From: an uncultured Actinomycetes bacterium
Lineage (GTDB): Bacteria > Actinomycetota > Actinomycetes > Nanopelagicales > Nanopelagicaceae
Length of the DNA stretch: 16,646 bases
Assembly (NCBI GenBank): GCA_903822245.1
Contig: CAIJOE010000181.1
Coordinates: 1-16,646, forward strand
Direction: 5' to 3'
Positions 13,289-16,646 of this stretch are shown here, one piece after another. The notes under the pieces are model-generated. The model was not told the DNA's origin, searched no databases, and was given only the letters and a program-made list of their open reading frames with translations. How positions within the stretch are numbered: the stretch's first letter is position 1; every line of letters begins with the position of its first letter. A program made the position numbers and the translations under genes.

Positions 13289-14146
13289 GTGAGTGATCTT
13301 CCGAACAGTGCCGGATTTACCCTCAAAGGTGGCAGGACTGGAATCCTAATGATTCACGGATTTATTGGATCACCAATTTCAATAACACCTTGGGCGCAAT
13401 CACTAAATGATGCTGGCCTTACTGTTTGTGTTCCAAGACTTCCAGGCCATGGCACCACACCTTCTGATATGAACAAGACTCGGTGGGAAGATTGGTATCT
13501 AGAAGTTGAATCTGAATTTATTAAATTAAGCGCCCAATGCGATCGCATATTTGTTGCTGGATTTTCTATGGGCGGCGCACTTGCACTTCGGCTAGCACAA
13601 ATCCGTGGCTCTGAAATTGACGGGATGATTTTATTAAATGCATCAATCTATGACGAGCGAAAAATTTTCTACCTCCTGCCTCTAATTTCAAAAGTCCTAC
13701 CAATGTTGCCGGGTGGCGATACTGACGTGTCAAAGCCAGGCGCCCCACTTCACACCTATAAGAAGATTCCACTTAAAGCTCTTAACTCGCTACGAAAATT
13801 ATGGAAACTAGTTGAGCGAGATCTCTATCTAGTTGACCTTCCCTTGATGGTGGCCTACTCGGTAAATGACCATGTCGTGCACCCAGTATGTAGTGAGACC
13901 ATCATTGATAATGTTTTTTCGGTGGATATTCGTGAAGTAATATTTGAAGAGTCTTTCCATAATGTTGCTTTGGATTATGAAGCAGATATATTGGCCGAAG
14001 AATCTTTAATCTTTATCGAAGAGGTTCTAAGCGGTGAACTTTCACGTGGTGAGTCGGCAGATGAGATAGATGAGCGCGAGTTAATTGACGCTGAGTTCGA
14101 TGCCATTATTGCAAGCATTGATTTAAAAGAATTAGACGAAGAGTAA
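13289..14146 (+). CDS. Alpha/beta hydrolase, carboxylesterase Est30-like, with acidic C-terminal extension
   Basis: A 285-residue alpha/beta hydrolase: oxyanion loop HGFIGSP (23-29), nucleophile elbow GFSMGG with S93, acid D194 in SVNDHVV, and base H224 in SFHNVALD. Spacing matches bacterial monoacylglycerol lipase/Est30-type carboxylesterases, with PGHGTTPSD (52-60) also typical. It has no signal peptide, so it is cytoplasmic; with PlsC and an acyl-CoA synthetase nearby it may cleave acyl esters of lipids. Residues from about 246 on form an extension very rich in Glu and Asp (ends KELDEE) beyond the usual domain end. GTG start without a clear ribosome binding site; a 7-codon frame ATG 13273 to TGA 13296 overlaps the start and could couple translation. 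It is convergent with the glucokinase gene, 9 bases apart. Confidence 0.88.
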   Translation: MSDLPNSAGFTLKGGRTGILMIHGFIGSPISITPWAQSLNDAGLTVCVPRLPGHGTTPSDMNKTRWEDWYLEVESEFIKLSAQCDRIFVAGFSMGGALALRLAQIRGSEIDGMILLNASIYDERKIFYLLPLISKVLPMLPGGDTDVSKPGAPLHTYKKIPLKALNSLRKLWKLVERDLYLVDLPLMVAYSVNDHVVHPVCSETIIDNVFSVDIREVIFEESFHNVALDYEADILAEESLIFIEEVLSGELSRGESADEIDERELIDAEFDAIIASIDLKELDEE

Positions 14147-14155
14147 TAAAAATAC

Positions 14156-15109
14156 TTAGCGGCGAGCTAAATCTGCGGCGCCAACTAAGCCCGCTTCATT
14201 TCCCATCTGAGCGGCAACTATTTGTGGCAATGGATGTTTGCCGTTAAATGGCATCGTCGCAAGCATCGCTTTACGGGCTGGCTCAAGTAGCAAATCGCCA
14301 GCATCAACTACTCCCCCACCAATAACGACAATCTTTGGATCAAAGAGCACGCTAAGTGATGAAATGGCCTCTCCTATATAACGCCCGGTCGTTGCTAGCG
14401 CCGCCAGCGCCACAGTGTTTCCATCCTTCGCTGCTTGGGTGATGTGTGCACCTTTTAATCCTTCAACACTTCCATCTCCTAAAGCTAGAAGATTTGGTGA
14501 CTGTGATGGATCTTTAGCAATTTCATCTCGAATATGGCGCATGAGCGCGCTTCCAGAGGCATATTGTTCAAAGCATCCTCTTGCACCGCAACCACATAAT
14601 TCTCCGTTAGGAACAATTCGCAAGTGACCAAATTCGGCTGCGCAACCATTAGCCCCACGATAGAGCTGCCCATTCATAACTACCCCGCCACCAATTCCGG
14701 TGCCAATGGTCAAAATAATTGAATGTGAGATACCTTTTCCAGCACCATAGATAGCCTCGCCCCATGCCGCGGCATTGGCATCATTTTCAATGACACAACT
14801 CAAACCAGTTAATTCTTTAATTTCACTAGCTAAATCACGTTGATCCCAATCCGGAATATTTGGAACAGCAAGAACAGTTCGCCGATCAGATGAGATAAAG
14901 CCAGGAGCAGTAATACAAACCCCACTGGCCGCAAATTCCTTATGGAGTTCTAGAACTACATCTGCAACTACTTTATTTAGTTCAGCGCCACCGTTTTTAG
15001 GAGTGTCTTCGCGAAGTGTCTTTAGAATCTTTCCAGATTCATCAACTACCCCGCCCAGGACTTTTGTGCCCCCAACATCAACACCGATATACAGGTTAGA
15101 ACTTGGCAA
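14156..15109 (-). CDS. glk: ROK family glucokinase
   Basis: A 317-residue ROK kinase. ATP-binding DVGGTK is at 11-16, END with catalytic D110 at 108-110, and GTGIGGG at 136-142. The zinc site is H162 in EFGHLRI together with C172, C174 and C179 in CGCGARGC. E159, H162 and E181 fit sugar-binding glucokinase members, and the absence of an N-terminal HTH rules out a ROK repressor. It phosphorylates glucose in the cytoplasm with ATP; polyphosphate use, known for some actinobacterial enzymes, cannot be decided. TTG start at 15107-15109, four bases after the stop of the SRPBCC gene, with AGAGG 9 bases upstream: the two are an operon and translation is likely coupled. The pairing of ROK glucokinase with an SRPBCC gene beside an acyl-CoA synthetase is common in Actinobacteria. 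Confidence 0.93.
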   Translation of the reverse strand: MPSSNLYIGVDVGGTKVLGGVVDESGKILKTLREDTPKNGGAELNKVVADVVLELHKEFAASGVCITAPGFISSDRRTVLAVPNIPDWDQRDLASEIKELTGLSCVIENDANAAAWGEAIYGAGKGISHSIILTIGTGIGGGVVMNGQLYRGANGCAAEFGHLRIVPNGELCGCGARGCFEQYASGSALMRHIRDEIAKDPSQSPNLLALGDGSVEGLKGAHITQAAKDGNTVALAALATTGRYIGEAISSLSVLFDPKIVVIGGGVVDAGDLLLEPARKAMLATMPFNGKHPLPQIVAAQMGNEAGLVGAADLARR

Positions 15110-15113
15110 GAAT

Positions 15114-15551
15114 CTAAGCCTCTACTTTTTCCTTGAGCTGGGCCAAAGTTAAATCAATGGTAGTTCGCTCTTGCTTTTGACGCATCATCGCAGGCACGGG
15201 CATAGAAAGTGCCACGGTAAGTTCATAAGAGACGGTTGTTGTTTCATCACCATTATCTTTAATAGAGAAAGTGCCAAACATATCGGTCAAAAGATCAGCA
15301 TCATCAAATGTGAATGAAACTTCATCTGGCGCTTTACTCCAGTCATAATCTAAAACAACATTATCTTTAACCACTCCGGCGTTTACGCCAACTTTGACTT
15401 TGGTGGCTCTTGCGTGTGAGTCCTTAGCCTCAACTGCTACTGAGGTGATCGCCTTGGACCATGTTGGGTACTTCTCAATATCGAAAAGGACGGCGCGAAC
15501 ATCTTCGGCGCTGGCTTGGATCTCGATGGAATTCTTAGAAATATCGCTCAT
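15114..15551 (-). CDS. SRPBCC (polyketide cyclase / START-like) family protein
   Basis: A 145-residue single-domain protein. The opening NSIEIQASAEDVRAVLFDIEKYPTW is the hallmark of the SRPBCC/Coq10-like fold (first strand, helix, then Y-P-x-W), and the rest alternates beta strands to a long C-terminal helix (about 125-143). The fold encloses a hydrophobic ligand; the ligand is unknown. The position next to ROK glucokinase and divergent to an acyl-CoA synthetase matches the genomic place of the mycobacterial TB16.3 family as I remember it, suggesting a lipid-related role. ATG at 15549-15551 with no Shine-Dalgarno; TAACCT ends 7 bases upstream, so it may be leaderless. It is the first gene of a two-gene unit with glucokinase. 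Confidence 0.88.
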   Translation of the reverse strand: MSDISKNSIEIQASAEDVRAVLFDIEKYPTWSKAITSVAVEAKDSHARATKVKVGVNAGVVKDNVVLDYDWSKAPDEVSFTFDDADLLTDMFGTFSIKDNGDETTTVSYELTVALSMPVPAMMRQKQERTTIDLTLAQLKEKVEA

Positions 15552-15558
15552 AAGTGCA

Positions 15559-15564
15559 AGGTTA
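15559..15564 (-). promoter_or_regulatory. -10 box TAACCT for the SRPBCC-glucokinase operon
   Basis: On the minus strand TAACCT (15564-15559) is followed by 7 bases and then the ATG at 15551. It fits TANNNT and leaderless initiation, but no -35 is recognisable, and the box is shared in the 61-base gap with the divergent promoter. Confidence 0.4.
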
Positions 15565-15600
15565 CCGCCTAAGGTCTAGAAAAATACCCACTCTGCGCAC

Positions 15601-15606
15601 TAGCGT
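15601..15606 (+). promoter_or_regulatory. -10 box TAGCGT for leaderless acyl-CoA synthetase transcription
   Basis: TAGCGT ends 6 bases before the ATG at 15613 and fits the actinobacterial TANNNT consensus. There is no purine-rich ribosome binding site between it and the ATG. No -35 hexamer is evident. Confidence 0.45.
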
Positions 15607-15612
15607 TCGGCC

Positions 15613-16646
15613 ATGGATCAATACAGCGTGCCCGCCATCGTCCCACCTGCGACCTCTGGGAATCTAACTGATTTAGTTACTTCTAGAACCAAGTCTGAAC
15701 CGGACCGAATTATTCTTTCTCGCCCACTTGGCGAAGGTTGGCAGCCAGTTAGCGCAGCCGAGTTTGAATCCGAAGTTCGAAGTGCTGCAAAAGGTTTTGT
15801 TGCAGCTGGCGTAAATATCGGAGATCGTGTTGGGCTCATGGCCAAAACTCGCTATGAATGGACCGTCCTAGATTTTGCAATTTGGTTTGCTGGCGCAGTT
15901 ACTGTGCCAATTTATGAAACTTCAAGTACTGAGCAAGTGCAATGGATTTTAGAAGATTCCGGCGCAGTAGGACTAATTGTTGAGACTCCACAGCTTAAAG
16001 AGATTGCCCAGCCAGCGCTGACGTCAAAAGTTAAATCAGTTTGGACTATTACCGATGGCGCCCTTACCCATCTTGGCGATGGTGGCAAGGATATAGAAGA
16101 CGCAGAAATAGAACGTCGTAAAAATTCATTAACACCTTCATCACTAGCCACTTTGATCTACACCTCTGGAACAACTGGAAAACCAAAAGGTGTTCAACTA
16201 ACTCACGGAAACTTCTTGTCTGAGTGTGGAAATGTGGTTCAAGGTGCAAGTGATCTATTCCTAAAGCCAGGTGGATCAACTCTGCTATTCCTGCCAGTGG
16301 CTCACGTCTTTGGTCGCATGATTCAAGTTGGAGCAATTACGGCCGGACTTCACATGGCACATTGTGGTGATATCACTCGTTTGCCAATTGATTTAGCCTC
16401 CTTTAAACCTACTTTCGTTCTAGCTGTTCCGCGCATTTTTGAAAAAATCTTTAATGGCGCTGAAGCTAGAGCAGATGCTGCAGGAAAAGGAAACATCTTT
16501 AGGAAAGCAGCGGAAGTTGCCATTGCATATAGCCAAGGCTTGGATAGCAATAAGGTTGGCATTAGCTTGAAAATTAAGCACACTGTCTTTGATAAATTGG
16601 TTTATTCAAAGATTCGCACCGGCCTTGGTGGCCGAGTTGAAGCTGC
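15613..16646 (+). CDS. Long-chain acyl-CoA synthetase (FadD15-like), N-terminal part; 3' end outside window
   Basis: An open frame of 344 codons from ATG 15613 to the window edge. It belongs to the adenylate-forming (ANL) superfamily: the P-loop YTSGTTGKPKG is at residues 183-193 (16159-16191), preceded by VGLMAKTRYEWTVLDFAIWFAGAVTVPIYETSS, which is split here as VGLMAKTRYEW / DFAIWFAGAV / VPIYETSS, and followed by FLPVAHVFGRM and the AVPRIFEKI segment. These are typical of FadD15/FACL-type long-chain fatty-acyl-CoA synthetases, which are about 600 residues long; the AMP-binding C-terminal half lies beyond base 16646. It activates fatty acids with ATP and CoA at the membrane, supplying acyl-CoA for lipid synthesis or beta-oxidation, consistent with plsC and the crotonase gene nearby. 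It is divergent from the SRPBCC-glucokinase operon and probably leaderless. Confidence 0.9.
   Translation, partial: MDQYSVPAIVPPATSGNLTDLVTSRTKSEPDRIILSRPLGEGWQPVSAAEFESEVRSAAKGFVAAGVNIGDRVGLMAKTRYEWTVLDFAIWFAGAVTVPIYETSSTEQVQWILEDSGAVGLIVETPQLKEIAQPALTSKVKSVWTITDGALTHLGDGGKDIEDAEIERRKNSLTPSSLATLIYTSGTTGKPKGVQLTHGNFLSECGNVVQGASDLFLKPGGSTLLFLPVAHVFGRMIQVGAITAGLHMAHCGDITRLPIDLASFKPTFVLAVPRIFEKIFNGAEARADAAGKGNIFRKAAEVAIAYSQGLDSNKVGISLKIKHTVFDKLVYSKIRTGLGGRVEA

Noticed and set aside
14156..15109. ROK-type transcriptional repressor
   Set aside because: There is no N-terminal helix-turn-helix; the protein starts at the ATP-binding motif and carries the kinase residues.
1..16646. Prophage, insertion sequence, integron or genomic-island boundary
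   Set aside because: I saw no transposase, integrase, tRNA or long direct/inverted repeats, and codon style appears uniform across the window.

Overview
The window looks like a piece of a streamlined, moderately low-GC actinobacterial chromosome. The right half keeps a gene order known from high-GC Actinobacteria: an acyl-CoA synthetase divergent from SRPBCC protein and ROK glucokinase, with an alpha/beta hydrolase and PlsC nearby. As I remember it, this resembles the fadD15/TB16.3/plsC neighbourhood of Mycobacterium. Here it sits in roughly mid-40s %GC DNA with very short gaps, abutting stop codons, TTG/GTG starts and several probable leaderless genes. A freshwater acI-type actinobacterium (Nanopelagicales) is my best guess, inferred from gene content and style and not from any marker gene. 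There is no rRNA, tRNA, CRISPR array, insertion sequence or prophage, and no gene-free stretch reaches 300 bases; the longest is about 270 bases at 2046-2317.

Layout. (1) 1-726: the end of an ABC-F ATPase. (2) 738-8274: an amine or amino-acid catabolic island with a class III aminotransferase (-), a class I amidotransferase-like hydrolase (+), an APC permease (-), a glutamine-synthetase-like ligase (+), an aldehyde dehydrogenase (+) and an N-terminal-Cys class II amidotransferase (+). (3) 8271-9851: a minus-strand pair, an enoyl-CoA isomerase-like crotonase and an HSDL2-like short-chain dehydrogenase. (4) 9936-11014: a one-domain LuxR-type HTH protein with a Cys/His tail and a membrane protein of unknown function, each followed by a hairpin terminator. 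(5) 11129-12492: a LysE-type exporter and a RecB/Cas4-like PD-(D/E)XK nuclease with Fe-S-type cysteines. (6) 12493-16646: PlsC, alpha/beta hydrolase, ROK glucokinase, SRPBCC protein and the start of a long-chain acyl-CoA synthetase.

How the genes fit together. Region 2 has the parts of a gamma-glutamylation route like Puu (putrescine) or GlnA3/GlnA4 (polyamine/ethanolamine): import by the permease, capping of an amine with glutamate by the GS-like enzyme, oxidation of an aldehyde to an acid by the ALDH, and removal of glutamate by a Cys amidohydrolase. The step that makes the aldehyde (PuuB-type oxidase) is absent; the class III aminotransferase is a possible substitute. The substrate cannot be read from the sequence. 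Regulatory structure includes a strong bidirectional terminator (3034-3066), two more terminators, several short palindromes in divergent promoter regions, and a recurrent TANNNT box placed 6-7 bases before start codons, which indicates leaderless transcription.
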